Positions 48,406-60,572 of a stretch of 64,000 bases of DNA are shown here, in pieces. How positions within the stretch are numbered: position 1 is the first letter of the stretch; every line of letters starts with the position of its first letter. The notes beneath the pieces were generated by a model. The model was given only the letters and a program-made list of their open reading frames with translations, made no database searches and was not told where the DNA came from. The position numbers and the translations under genes were made by a program. Source of the DNA: Clavelina lepadiformis (Eukaryota; Chordata; Ascidiacea; Aplousobranchia; Clavelinidae); assembly GCF_947623445.1 (NCBI RefSeq), contig NC_135244.1, positions 3,410,001 through 3,474,000 on the forward strand, given 5' to 3'.

Positions 48406-49568
48406 ATGGATGACCTGCCTTTAATTTTCCCATTGTTTATAATTTTAGTTTTTTCAGTTGTTTTCCTGGTATGCTTTTACGTCTGCATAAGATTTGTGGT
48501 GAGTAATTTAAAATTGTTTGTACTAATAAAATTTTATTAAAAACGAATGCACTTAAAAGTAACAAACGCACCACTTGATCAAACTATTTCTATTGGTACA
48601 TGTATATGCATATAAGTGAGGAATGTTGTTGGTTTTGAAGGGCTTGGAAATACATGGTAAACTTTTACAAGATAGGTTACATTTTACCCATAGTCTGTTC
48701 TCTTCTGTTTTGTATGACCCCATTTTTCTTTTTCAGTGGATCACCCTTAGAATGCCATTTCCGGATATGTTGCTTCGTATCATTGCTCTCTTTCGTTATT
48801 CGTTTTTCGTTTTTGCGTTGGTAACATTTTTTAGTGAGTGTCATTACCTGCTTTGTATAATACTGCGAGTATGTTGGTATCTCAAAGTTCTAAAGCAATG
48901 TTTCAAATTCAATTTTACTTTCTCTACTATATTTAACTGCGTTGGGATGTTAAATTTTACTTGTGGCAAATAATTTCAGAATTTTTCCAACGGTGGGTTT
49001 TACAATTTTGAAAACATGGAAGTTTGCTGTGCAGCTGAAACTCTCACTTAAGCTGTCGTAAGTATGTATGTATGCATGTATGTAGTATGTAGTGGTAAAG
49101 TCTATTTTGATGCATAAATCTCAAGGAAATGTTATAAATGAAAGTATTGATATTTGAACATTTTCGTGAAATGTGAAAGGTGATATTTCTAAATTTCTTG
49201 CCCAACAGTGACCTATTTTATCACAAAAATCTCTACTGATAAAAGAAGCTGCCTATTTTCCGTAATAGAAAAAGTTGTGATACGAGTTGAACTTGTGAAA
49301 CTTGAAAATAAATGAAATAATAAGTCATATATAATTCATGTGTTAGTTATAATAATACGTTAATATAATTTTAACGAATCAAAAAATATGGTTTCATTGT
49401 TTCAGACAACTCTGTTATCTATACATGACTGTTAAAAGTAGTGCATACGCTTATGTTGCTATACCACTTTTAAAGCCAATTTCTTTCAGGTGGTTAGAAA
49501 GACTTTACGTCGGACATCAAAATCATGCATCAGTAGCAACATTTTTGTGGATTTTTTGTTTTCCGTAA
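48406..49568 (+). CDS. small predicted two-pass membrane protein, four exons
   Basis: Not recognised. Exons 48406-48498, 48737-48837, 48980-49057 and 49490-49568 join in phase to give 116 aa. Residues about 5-27 (LIFPLFIILVFSVVFLVCF) and about 46-64 (RYSFFVFALVTFF) are hydrophobic and would span a membrane. The rest is short and basic, including ILKTWKFAVQLKLSLKLS, an amphipathic-looking helix. The donor of exon 2 is ambiguous: ending at 48837 keeps exon 3 open to its strong GTAAGT donor, whereas ending at 48833 leads to an early stop. A GTAT microsatellite follows exon 3. Function unknown. Confidence 0.45.
49058..49095. repeat. GTAT microsatellite
   Basis: Irregular tetranucleotide run immediately at the intron border after exon 3 of the small membrane-protein gene, so it overlaps the donor region. 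Confidence 0.7.
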
Positions 49569-51607
49569 TTTTTACTGTATATTCAACATACAATGTTAAC
49601 ATTCATTTTGTTTATTTACTTTGCAAAAGTTTATTATAAAACAATTCATGGACATTGCTTGGTGGAGATGGTACCGAACTATGTTTGGCAATAACTCTAT
49701 AGCCTACCCTTTTTATTTTTAGTCAAGGGTGGCACTAGAATTTGTTCATTGCCCGTAATATTTCCGGCTTGTAATCACAAAGTTATAGGGCTATATGTAT
49801 TCAATTCCTACACTGTTGCTGGTTGTCGGTGTTTGGTTATTTTTAGGCCGATGCTATTTTTTTAAGTTTCTGCCCAAATCTATACCAAAATTCAACATCA
49901 GCTGTGGCTCTAGCATAACTGTGAAATGTTTTGATGGAGTTTATAAAGAAACCTGGCAAACATGCGTTTGAATGACAGGACCCACACCAAAGCTGAGCTT
50001 TTAGGGTACTCCACAATGTCAATCCGGCGCTGAAAAACTAAGCTGAGTAACATTACGGTACAGAAATAAATGTTGGTTTTATCACACTGTACGCTTGGGA
50101 ACCATGTGGTAAATGGGATGGTCGCGCAACCATCGTCGCTCGTCAGGACTTACCCAGATGAATCTCGATTCTCAACATGGTTGTTACAAGTTAAATACTA
50201 ATATCAGGGCAATCAAACTCGTATTAGAACTCGTATAAGAAGTTTCTAAATTTAACTTGAAAAGTTTTGGATAACAACAAAATGAACACGAGAATATTAC
50301 AAACGAAAATGTGTAGAAAAAGGTAGGGGTATGATCGCAGATATTAAAGACATTGTTAACGGCTATACCTAAATAACAAGTAGGCCTAAGGTGCAGTAGC
50401 CTACTGTAAATTGATCACAGCAGCAAGACACTAACAAACACGCATTAAACTAACAATTACATTAAATTAAGCAAAAGGTTGTCAAAACAAATTCTAAACA
50501 AGAAAAGATAAGGAGAAATTGAAAATGGCGATAATGACAATGTTGGTTACCAGTGTTTACATTTCTGTTACGGCTTTGAGAGTTTGGGTTAATTTGGGTA
50601 TTGGTACGGTATTGAATAAAACTGTAGAATTTATAAAAAAAATACTTGAAATATTGCTTAGGCTTATTCCGGTAATAGTAATACCATCTGAAAAGAGCTG
50701 TTTTTATAAATAAAATGGAAACACTGGTTACCGTCAATGTTATTACGCTGTCGCAATTTTCTCGCGCACCCATTACAAAATAGTTTGAAATTAAATAGAT
50801 TTATCTAATTTTTGCTTTAATATTTTCAGTTCGCCAATTTCTTGTTTATTTGTTTCCATTTTTTATTTTCATGTTTGGAAAATTTCGTTTTGTCAAGTAT
50901 GGGATTTGCACGGCACAAATAGTTTTTTTTTCTTGCTAACTATTTTCCGGTCTTACCTTGTTCCGTTTGAAAATTTTCGATTTATAAACTTTGTACTGAT
51001 AATTATTTACAATGCATTATATTTTTTCGTATAAAATATCTAATTTATCCTACTTTCCTTCTTGTTCAAAAAATTATGGTAACTTCATTGTAGTAAATAA
51101 ATAAAACACAAAAATACAATGAAAAATAAATATACTGCAATAAATAACTACATTATAATAGAAAAATAATAAAAATACAATAAAAATAAATACAATACAA
51201 TAAAACAAAAAAATATGCTCACAGAAAAACAACGAACAGGAAGAAAGCGGTGAAGCCCTCGGAATGAGGACTATAAAACGTATACAAGGTGTGACGTCAA
51301 GAGTCTTAATACATGTCATAATCGTCGTGACGCACATAAAGTCAAGTCACTAACAGCGCAAACCAAAGTCAAGTTGAGTCAATTTAATTACATTCCCAAG
51401 TTAACCTTATCCAAACCGGGCTCGCGAAATTACTATTTTAACTAGGTGTGGCCGACACTTCGCACACATTTTCAATCGTTATTTACTCGAAAACTATACG
51501 TTGTAAACTGATCGGACTTTTACAGATTAGTAGCAAAAACATCTGGCTTCCTGTATACATCATTGTATACACGTTTTGTTGTGACTGTGTGCAGGAGAAG
51601 CCACACC
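49569..51607. other. gene-free interval
   Basis: About 2 kb, strongly AT-rich between 50800 and 51200. ORFs at 50462-50773 and 51074-51337 are compositional artefacts. No RNA gene recognised. Confidence 0.4.
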
Positions 51608-51609
51608 TA

Positions 51610-53059
51610 CAGTGCTGGCAAAAAAAATCTTTACATAGACAAAAAAATCTTTACATAGACAAAAAAAATCTTTACAAAAAATTCAAACGAAAGGACTTCA
51701 CAAATTATGTCTTTTATTGCACATAAAATATTGTCAATCAGTACTTTGTCATCTCGCCCTTGGAATTGATGACAATTTGAAGCCTTCTGGGTATGGAATC
51801 AGCAAGGGAGGCAAAGTAGGTGGAGTCCAGGGTTACCCAGAGTTTTTTCAGCTCATGCTGAAGATCATTGATACTGCTTGGCCGCTTCTCTTGAATTTGG
51901 TTTTTTAAGACATTCCATGCATTTTGAATCGGATTAAGGTCTGGCGAATTACCAGGCCACTCTAAAACCTCGATAATATGCTCATTAAGAAAGTTTTTTA
52001 CGATCTTCGACTTGTGTGCTGGACTGCTGGTGCACCATCATGCATGAAATGATCACACTGATGAATCCTCCAGAATGTGAGAAGATGATCTTTTAAAACA
52101 GTGATATAATTGCTTCCTTTCTTTGTTACATTTCTCGGAAGGAAGTACAAACCTGCCCGGTCCATATTTCCACTGAAAGCACCCCACACCATTACACTGC
52201 CAGGGTGTTTCATCGTTTTAACCGTATATTTAGGGTCATACCGTGATGCGGTACTCGGACGACGCACCATCTTTGGGACTCCCCTCACCAGTCTAAAAGT
52301 GCTCTCATCACTGAACATTACTTTTCTCCACTCTTCAGTTGTCCAATATCTATATCTTTTGCAAAAAATGAGTCTTTTCTTCTTCATAGCTGCAGTAAGC
52401 ATGGGCTTCTTGGCTGCACGGCGACATGGCAGACCAAGGTCCTTTTGCAGTCGATGACGAATTTTCCTGGTGGAGACGCAATTGAGAAGCTCTGGGTGCT
52501 TGTTTTTCAATTCAAACGAGGTTATAGACGGATATGATGTTACTTCACGCTTCAAAAGCTTATCCGTTCTTGGCGTGGTCTTCTTAGGTGCGCCAGAGCC
52601 TGACTTCCTCTTCGGTACCATCCCGGGTGGAAATGACGACGTCGATCTTTTTAACTGATAAATGGCCTCTCTTGAGACCCCAATATCTCTGGCTACAGCA
52701 ATCACAGAATCTCCCTTCTCTAACAAAGTCAACGCACGAGACTTTTCTGCCATTTGCATCTTCTTTCGACCCATTTTCGTTTTTGCAATAAAATTTCCAA
52801 GTCCTCAAAATTTCAAGAAATTGAAAAATACTGACCGATTTCACCCACCTTACTATTCACCAAGCTGCAACACAACACGAGGAACGCAGAGCATTGTCTT
52901 TGCGGTGAAGTATAGCCACATAGTAGATTATGACGTAAATACAAGCGTTTTTGTGACACAATGCTTTTGGCGGGAACAGTAAGTAAAACACATACATGGA
53001 TTTTTCATGTAAAGTTTTTTTTTGCCAAATCAATGTAAAGATTTTTTTTGCCAGCACTG
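51610..53059 (-). mobile_element. Tc1-like transposon
   Basis: A 1450-bp element with perfect 27-bp terminal inverted repeats (starting CAGTGCTGGCA, then eight A residues and TCTTTACAT). It is flanked by TA at 51608-51609 and 53060-53061. The left end carries an AATCTTTACATAGAC unit three times in tandem. The transposase lies on the minus strand (next entry). Confidence 0.94.
51738..52774 (-). pseudogene. Tc1-like transposase with frameshift and altered catalytic residue
   Basis: Starts at the ATG at 52774. The N-terminal DNA-binding region includes SVIAVARDIGVSREAIYQLK (helix-turn-helix) and SITSFELKNKHPEL. First catalytic Asp in VMFSDESTF, second in HFMHDGAP. Just after the second Asp the frame breaks near 52010-52025, apparently through an extra GCAGTCCA-like 8 bases. 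The remaining third continues in another frame (IVKNFLNEH, then SPDLNPIQNAWNVLK) to a stop at 51738. The position of the third catalytic residue in Tc1 (Glu in NPIEN) is Gln here, so two independent faults make it inactive. The perfect TIRs could still be used in trans. Confidence 0.85.
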
Positions 53060-53061
53060 TA

Positions 53062-54921
53062 GTGTAAATAGGGTTAAGTCAAGTCGAATCAGTATAACGT
53101 TTATCAAGTCAACTTGTCAAGTCCAAGTCTTACCACCAGCCAAGTCTTACCACTTAATAACCGAAGTGTTTTATGTGCAGTCTTACATTTTTTTGTTTTT
53201 ACTACTTTTTCCTGTTGTTGAAACCTGTTTTTTTGCGGTTCATTTTGCCAGTAGGTAACCCACTCTCGTCAACAATTTTTGTTTTTGTTACGTCCCCATG
53301 TGCACTTGCTTACATAAATTTCTTCAGACTATTGATTATTGCATTACTTTTTCCATTGGTGTTGCAGTATTTTGAATTGTACGAAGTGGCTACCAATTTA
53401 CAAGTTTACACTTGGCGATACAACCTGAAATTTGTCTTTTAATCATATTAAAACTATTGTACGTTAACCTTGAATAAGATTGAACAGCTTTGTGCTGTTT
53501 TTACAGTGCAAATATTTATTTTTACAAACGACAAATACACGTATGCTGAGTTTGTGGTCTTCAAAACATTTATGTAACCTCTATGAGATTTCTATAGTCT
53601 TTAGTGGTCTTTTTATGGAAACCACCGAAAAAAACTTTGGTGATTTTTTTGAGGGAATCCCCGAAAAATAAATTGCTGCTTCAAAATACAGTACCATGTT
53701 TGCCACCAGATGTAATTTCAATAACAAAAGGTGCTCAGTTGGTGAATTAATTCTTTTATGAACTAACGTTTCGCAAACCCATACCGGTGAGCTTCGTCAG
53801 GGCAGATTACAAGAGAGAATTGCTGCTTTGTTTATCAACAAGGTTATCAAGATTTTTGCATTACGGTAGCCGGTAGGTTAAGTTATTACTGTATTGGTTG
53901 TTGTTTGACGCTGCATGGGCTGATGGGTACATCGTTAAGTAAGAAAATGACTGCTTCACTGTAAATAAGTCACGCAGCATGTTGTTAAAGATAGTTTTTA
54001 TCTTATCATTTGGCTACATAAACATTATTCTTGCACGTTTTGAGCCTGTGGGCTTTGCTGCTTTCCCCAATCATTGTTTGTTTGTATGGAATTAATTTTT
54101 ATCACGCTATAATGGTTAGCCTTTTATTTTTCGTTCCCCCAAAAGCAATGACAGAATGAAAAGAAATCCGGTCTGTATTTCATGACAGAATTTGTCGACA
54201 TCTCGAGTGTCCTGGTGTGCAACGACTATAGCCAAGTGTGCCCCTGTTCAATCTTTCTTCAGTTCATACCCAGCCTAATACTTGTAATTGTAACTACAAA
54301 TATATCTATCCTAACATAACACTTTATCAAAAAATATTGTGGGCCCGATAAGTTTTCATCACTTCAATCCCAAATACATTCATACCGCTCAAGGTCTTTC
54401 TCTATGCATGACTCCTTATATTTTACTATGAAATGTCTGTCAGTATGATAGTCACTTGACAACGTTGAGGCAAAATTTTGGTTAACTCGGACCAGATTGA
54501 GAAGTTTGCTAAGTACGCGGGGGATAGAGTTTAATTGCGCATATAATGACTATTGTTTCATCATGTTGCACAAGCATTTCTCACTCAAAAACTGCAAACT
54601 TTCCAATCTGGAACTCGGATTCCAAGTTTATCTAAAAATTGGATTCCATGGAAAAGATGTGGTGTTTCGTATCGTGTATTCTTGATACTTGCTTGTAGCA
54701 AAGTTGAAGAAAATTAGCAAATCTTTTTCAACTTCTAAGTTTATAAGAAAATGCAGAATTGTAGCTAAATTTATTTTTATATACTCAGTATGCGCTATTT
54801 CACCCACTGATTAATACCATAAATGCTGAAATAAGACAGTAAGATAAGCTGCTAGGAATAATGGTAAGTAAATATTATTGGAAGTTTAGAATAAGTAGAT
54901 GATATATCTATGCAAGTCCAA
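53062..54921. other. gene-free interval with retroelement debris
   Basis: No exon recognised. Contains the hammerhead-like motif at 53761-53800. A stretch near 54038-54080 (GCACGTTTTGAGCC...GGGCTTTGCTGC) resembles one near 11065-11100, a faint dispersed repeat. Confidence 0.4.
53761..53800 (-). ncRNA. hammerhead-ribozyme-like motif
   Basis: On the minus strand: CTGACGA, then a stem-loop candidate (GCTCACC, loop GGTAT, GGGTTTGC), then GAAAC, GTTA and GTT. This is the order CUGANGA - stem II - GAAA - very short stem III - NUH of minimal type I hammerheads, as described for Penelope-like elements. Stem II is imperfect (two mismatches) and the cleavage triplet would be GUU rather than the favoured GUC, so activity is doubtful. 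No reverse transcriptase is visible nearby. Confidence 0.4.
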
Positions 54922-55650
54922 TAGACCCTTTTCGAGTTACTGTTCGGTTGGAAGATCTTTTTCAATTGCCTATACAATATCGCTTTAACAATGGAAATTA
55001 TCGACCCACTTTGATTTTTTTAGATTGCAAACGTTTTGGCCATTGCTTTGTTACAATTTCACTCAGTTGGGTAACATAAGAATTCCTTTACACAATACAG
55101 AAAAAATTTAAAAAAATTTGTTGGCTAGTGCTTATTTAACAGTGGTTTGAATCCTACGCACTGGACTTGTTTGATATGATGTATGGATATGTGGTCAGTG
55201 AAACATGCAATGTTAAATGCATAAGAATTTGCATGAAATCTGCAGCACCAGCACTTTACACAGACTAATTTTGTTTGGCATTTCAAGCAAAGTTTAAAAT
55301 AATCAACTAGAATTAATATATAAACTGAATTACTACATTCAGTGGTGCTGTAGTTACCATGCAAACTCTTCCGCATTTTAAGTTGCATGCTTTCCTGACC
55401 AGTATCCAAACATCATATTAAACTAGTCCAGTAGGATTCAAACCACTGTAAAGTAAGAACTAGCCAATATATTTTCAAATTTTTTTCTTTATTGCGTAAA
55501 GGAATTCGTTTGCTACTCACCAGAGCAAAATCTTTACAATCCAATGCCTAAAACGCTTGTAATTCAAAAAACAATTAAAATAAGTCAACATAGGTGACTG
55601 AAAAATCTTGTCACCCAAAAGAATGGTGACTGTAACTTGGAAAGGGTCTA
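54922..55650. mobile_element. foldback element with long inverted arms
   Basis: About 730 bp that reads almost as a palindrome. The outer ends are TAGACCCTTTTCGAGTTAC and, inverted, TAGACCCTTTCCAAGTTAC. Inner matches include AATTCCTTTACAC, GTTGGCTAGT and CAGTGGTTTGAATCCTAC against their inverted partners near 55430-55510, so the arms extend close to the centre around 55290. Arms have diverged by many small changes. No coding capacity and no clear target duplication. A large foldback MITE. Confidence 0.75.
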
Positions 55651-56090
55651 CATTGTTTAAATTGATTGCTTGTTAGATGTAATTCGATAGAATTATTGCC
55701 GAACAAAATATGGAACGCAGCCAGTAACAGAAGTTTTTAAGCTTATATTAAAGCTTAAAATCCGTGAGCAAAGGTTGTGAATTTTGGACAATAACCTAAA
55801 TATAATAATAATTTTATCCTTTTAGGTCAAGTTTAACACTAAAAACTATTTGAAAACAAAAGAGGCACAGAATGAAAGTTTGTTGCGTACGATTTTTGAA
55901 TGCAGGTATTTGCTTTATTGACGTTAACATACAGTATTTCAGTTTGTGTTTCATAAGTACACTAATTATACCTGAAGAAAAGCATGCAATAAGATTTTAT
56001 GACTTTATATATGTGACATTTACTACAAATTTAAAATGAAAAGCTTTCAGATCGATTGTTTGCAGGGCTTCAAAATGCACCAATGGTAGC
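55651..56090. other. upstream region of the following gene
   Basis: A short candidate 5' exon with ATG at 55872 and a donor near 55906 exists, but its phase does not match the next exon, so if used it is untranslated. Otherwise nothing. Confidence 0.3.
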
Positions 56091-58117
56091 ATGTCAATAT
56101 CCTTAGTTAATTCAACAGAAACAAACTTTGCTGGGCCCGAAATAGTAACGGAAACTTCTTCCTTCTTTGATGACAGACGATACTCAGCTGGTATGTGTGT
56201 ATTTATTAGATGTGTTTTATTGGATTATATGACAGAAGACAAAGAATAGAGGTCACTTATGTTACAAACCAATATACTGCCAATTATTTTGCAAAAATAG
56301 AGTTGCTAAAATATGAAACCAAAACAACAAGCTAATGCTTCAATTATTTCTAGGGTTTTTATGTTAATATAGCATTGGATACATGTGTTTAAACTTTTTT
56401 AAGTTTAATCAATAATTACTACTGTTTCTCCATACAATATTTTTGAGTAAATTAAATCGATTAGGCCAAAATGCCATTAATGTTGCTACTTTTTTCTACT
56501 GACTTCATTTATTTTCGGATTAGGCTTCATAATTCTGTTCCTTCTCACTCTCATATTGGCTTCTTTTATGTTGAGCTCTCTTGTTGACTATTTGCTTCAG
56601 AAAAAGTACACAAGAAAATGTGAAGAGGTTAGTATCAGCACATGTGCTGTTGTTATACAAGTTTTTTTCTTTATTTTCTGACGCAGTATTTCTTGACGCA
56701 GGCTATTAGTTGCGCTGGAAAATCAAGTAGACAACGTCGCTATTCATACTTTTCTTCGTTTTTCCCAAAAAAGTATGATACTACTTTTTCTTAGAGAAAC
56801 CCACACCATAGTATTGTTTGCTTAAATATCAAAAAAGTTGGAAGTGTGTATAAAGATATGTGCAAAAGATTCAAGGGCCTTTGAAATTGATTTCAATGTT
56901 TTTAAGGAAAAAGCAACAAAAGAGTACGAAGTGTAACTGCAGAAACAGCTGCCAAATTTTGAACTGCGTAAAATGTTCCAGTTCCTGCTCATACCAGACC
57001 AATGTGTCATCAGAGTAACATTTTTTCTTTGCATATTTAAACGTTGAATGAGTAAATTTCTTTTGGTGTAGCATTCAATTATAGTAGAACCTGTACTATT
57101 TTTTACTTTTATTACCTTCATGTCTGTTAACAATTTAATTCTTTACTTTACTGTAGAATATGTAGATATAAATGCTGTGTGTGTGGTAGTGTATTGGAAA
57201 GATCAAACAATTGTTGTGTTTATTCCAAGCATTTGCGAAACTGCTTTAACATTTAATATTTTTACAATTGACAGAACATCATATGGCAGTTTACTTGACA
57301 TCACAAAGGAAAATCTAAAAAATGTCCGCACTTTGACAGATTTGGGTAAATGGTAGTTAAATTTCATATACCGGTAACTCTTACGGTATTACAAATATTA
57401 TTTTCTTCCAATCGGTGTGATTAATATGTCTGAGAATTACTGGTAATTCCTATTTGATCATGTCCTCGTACTTCTGCTACGCCCTTATATTTTGTATTTC
57501 GATTTTAACAACATTTGTGTTTGTAGTATTTTTCTCAATAGTTTTAACATGTTTTGCATGGTATTCTCTAACCCACTCCGAAAAAAAGGATTTATTGCTT
57601 TTTTTTATTTAAGATAAACTGAAGATATTCTTTATTAATCTCTCAAATTCTCATTACAATGGACTTTCCATTAGAGAAGTGAGACAGTTTGCCATTCAGT
57701 TTGGAGTACCTCCAAGAATGCTCTTATCTAACCGTCCAACAAACTTCAGTTCTAGTGAATCTAGTAGGTCATTTCTGCTACTAGCTAGGGTCTGAATTTA
57801 AACTAAATCACTATTTCTACATAAAATAACTTTTGCTTTTAGTACTTGCTGCACAATGTATGGTGAAATGCTTGGAATGGATTCATTCCAAGAAATTAAC
57901 CGTAAAAGCAACAGATGTTATCGAGTTCTTTGATGAAGAAATGCAAATGAGAGGATTGGCTGATGACATGAGGCTAGCTGCTGGTTATTCTCCAATACCT
58001 GTTTGTAGGTGGTCCTCCATCAACCTTGTCAACGAATCTGCGAATTCAGCTTCATCTGCATTAGTACTCTCAGATGGTTCTTCAATACAGCAGACTCCAT
58101 GTGCTTCAGTCTCATAA
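56091..58117 (+). CDS. unrecognised single-pass membrane protein, six coding exons
   Basis: Exons 56091-56190, 56524-56627, 56702-56772, 57275-57345, 57614-57763 and 57843-58117 join in phase: 771 bases, 256 aa. The short N-terminal part has a glycosylation sequon (NST at 7) and precedes a membrane segment at about 35-57 (FIILFLLTLILASFMLSSLV). The roughly 200-residue tail begins with a basic stretch (KKYTRK, SSRQRRYSYF) and contains YGSLLDITKENL, SIREVRQFAIQFGVPPRM, CMVKCLEWIHSKKL and DVIEFFDEEMQMRGLADDM. It ends Ser-rich. The tail looks helical and globular. I cannot name a family. The initiator is the first in-frame ATG of the first exon compatible in phase; a 5' exon may precede it. Confidence 0.6.
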
Positions 58118-59301
58118 GTCTTGTGCCTTTCAAACACATCTAGAGCAAGTGCATCAGTTTCTAATTGACTTTATCCAAGCTTCAACCCTATCGCTCTATT
58201 TCGTTTGAAAATCTTGCCATACAGTATTTTTACACATTTTCATTGTTACTTTTCGTTTTTGCTGGTGCCGGAGTTAATTTGAAAATTAAAGATTCCCCAC
58301 TCACAGCCTTGCTATTTGTAATGTCACGTGCAGTTTAATGCAGTTCATTTGTTGCAAAGTTTGTTTGTTTTTTTCTAATGTTTTTTGTTCATTGCCTTCA
58401 ATTGAGTCAGATAAGTACTAAACTTTTGTTATCATCTTTAAGGTGTCATTTTTTATTATTACCATGTGTTAGTACTGTGAGTATTCCTGCATAGGGACTG
58501 TGTTTCTTTATGCTATTTTGTTCGTTTTCATTTTTTATATATGCACAAAATTTGAGTATTAACTAACAAAATGTTGTGTGCGTCTGCGAGACTGGGTAAC
58601 GTATATTTTCCTGGTGTCTGAATAAATTTTCTTAGGGACGACTTGATGGAAAGCTAATAGGTCTTGATGCAGCATGATAAGGGTTGAAACTAAAAGATTT
58701 ATTGAACGATTGCGAGAAATGTTGATATCTGACTAGGGACCTAGTTTGCTAAAAAACTTGGTGTGATATGCATTGACAGTTTACAGAATACTGTTCCAAT
58801 TGTGATAAACTACGGTAATTGTTCAAAAGTTGGGCAGACGTCCCTAAATCGAGCTCCCTGTATGTGACAACATGTCGGCTTGATGTTATTCGGTTAAAGC
58901 CCCGTTTGCAAATTCGTCCTGGGTTCGATACACAACGGCGCTACCCGTTGTGAAGAAGACAAGAACAATGATTGTCTCTGTTGAACCAACGATATAAAGA
59001 ACATGATAGGAAACTGCTAGGGGAAGTACCGTTTTTATTTCGCCCTCGTTACGCTTCAGTGCGGTCACATTCGTTTCACACGTTTGACTTTGGTTGAGCC
59101 TTGGACTTAGTGTAGCCTTACGGAGAAAGAACTATGATTAGGGGAAGGTGACCTTTGGAAGCGTATATATCAGTATAGCCTATAGGCCTAGCTGAATTTG
59201 GTTAACTTTGAAGTTTACAATGGTGCGAAATTTTTAAAACTCGGTGAAACTAGGCCTAAAGATCTACAGGTATGCTTGCAGATTGAGACTGCAATATTAA
59301 A
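58118..59301. other. interval with possible tRNA-derived SINE
   Basis: Contains the 3' end of the preceding gene. At 58895-58935 the sequence includes GGGTTCGATACACA, similar to a pol III B box, but no partner A box or acceptor stem is evident, so I do not call a tRNA. Confidence 0.3.
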
Positions 59302-59545
59302 ATGCCACGTATATGTTGCATGCCTGAATGCAACAACTGTCAACCTCAGCACAATTTGTTTAGTGTACCAAACAAAAAAATTTGTATCAAAAAAAGAAGC
59401 ATGGGCAGAAGTATTAGAAAGAAAAAGTTTGTCATACCGAGAGGACAAGTTCATGCACATGCACACTTGCAAAACCAGTACTAAAATTAGCCTGAAATTT
59501 GTACAATTACTCGAAGTACGATGGGTCAATTTTGACAACTAAAAC
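59302..59545 (+). pseudogene. THAP-like zinc-finger remnant
   Basis: One frame gives MPRICCMPECNN followed by HNLFSVPNKK, the start of a THAP domain (C-x(2-4)-C and LFSVP). The expected continuation (KKEAWAEVLERKSLSYRED, then HMHTC) is in another frame from about 59375, so a frameshift divides it. THAP domains occur in host transcription regulators and P-element transposases. With no downstream exon seen, this is probably a dead fragment. Confidence 0.4.
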
Positions 59546-59885
59546 ATTTCTGACACGGCAGGACATTCATCTTTCGAACCGTGTAATCGCTTTTCTTTTA
59601 ACTACAGCGATAAGAAAATAAATTGAATGTTTACAAGTCTAGCTCCTGCCATCAAAACTAGATAGCAAGCATTATTACATCATCCAGCATTCAAGTCAAA
59701 CAAAGCCTTTGTTACATCATAAACATTTTATTGCATTTGAATTCACACCTAGGGTGGACTCACCACCTTTATTTAAAGACGAAACGTGTACAAATGTGTA
59801 ACATACAAATTAAAATTGCGTTTCAGTTTACGCAGAATTTATCCTCCAACATACTCGAGAATACTAATTTCATCAGGAGTGAGGT

Positions 59886-60572
59886 TGCGGAGGCACTTGT
59901 TGGTTACACTATTCGGACTTAATTTACCTGCCGAATTAATGATCTGACTCCGTGGTTGCGTGCGGTTAGAAATCTCTAACCTTAACGTGTTACTACTGTT
60001 ACTAGCCGAAAGCTATTACGATTAACAGATACAGTTTATCAGAAAACAATCCTTTATTGTAGGAACTGTACAGGTTCCGATTAATATGACACAAGCACAA
60101 ACTTAGCATTCACCAATTAAAACAAGTCTAACGAATTACATTTTAACACGACTGACGTAATACGTTCGTGCGATTCGATATCTCTCTGTCTGCGCCGTTA
60201 CTCGCGCAGAAGTTCGAGTTTATAAAGCGGAGCGATGTGAGCGGAAATATTCAACACAATATACACGAACATTTCAGAATGTGTGAACGATAAAAACAAA
60301 GCGTTGGCAATGGGAATTACATTCAGTTAAAACTAGGATGTTATGAAATCACCTGGTAACGTACTAACGGCGTTTTCACATAAAGTTATTTAGAGCAAGT
60401 TTCCAAATGTTGCATCACGATTGCAGTGTTATAAAGTTGCAACTGCAGCCAAATTGCATCTGCAGAACTGCTGATTGCAGTCTTGTAAATGAACAATGTT
60501 TTAGTAACTAAATGGCGCATACGTTCTCACAATTGATATAACGTTATTGGATGTGGCTCCCAAGCCACTACA
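59886..60572 (-). repeat. long terminal repeat (3' LTR for the minus-strand element)
   Basis: 687 bp, TG...CA ended, appears identical to 62117-62803 throughout my line-by-line comparison (constant offset 2231). On the minus strand it has a TATA box (TTTATAAA, 60219-60226) followed about 165 bases later by AATAAA (60053-60058), the correct order for U3-R-U5. The 4-bp target duplication AGGT lies at 59882-59885. Confidence 0.93.

Noticed and set aside
55872-55906. coding first exon of the membrane-protein gene
   Set aside because: Its phase (1) leads to a stop in the next exon in all acceptor choices tried; kept only as a possible untranslated exon.
58890-58960. B-box-like GGGTTCGATACACA
   Set aside because: No matching A box or cloverleaf could be drawn, so not called as a tRNA.
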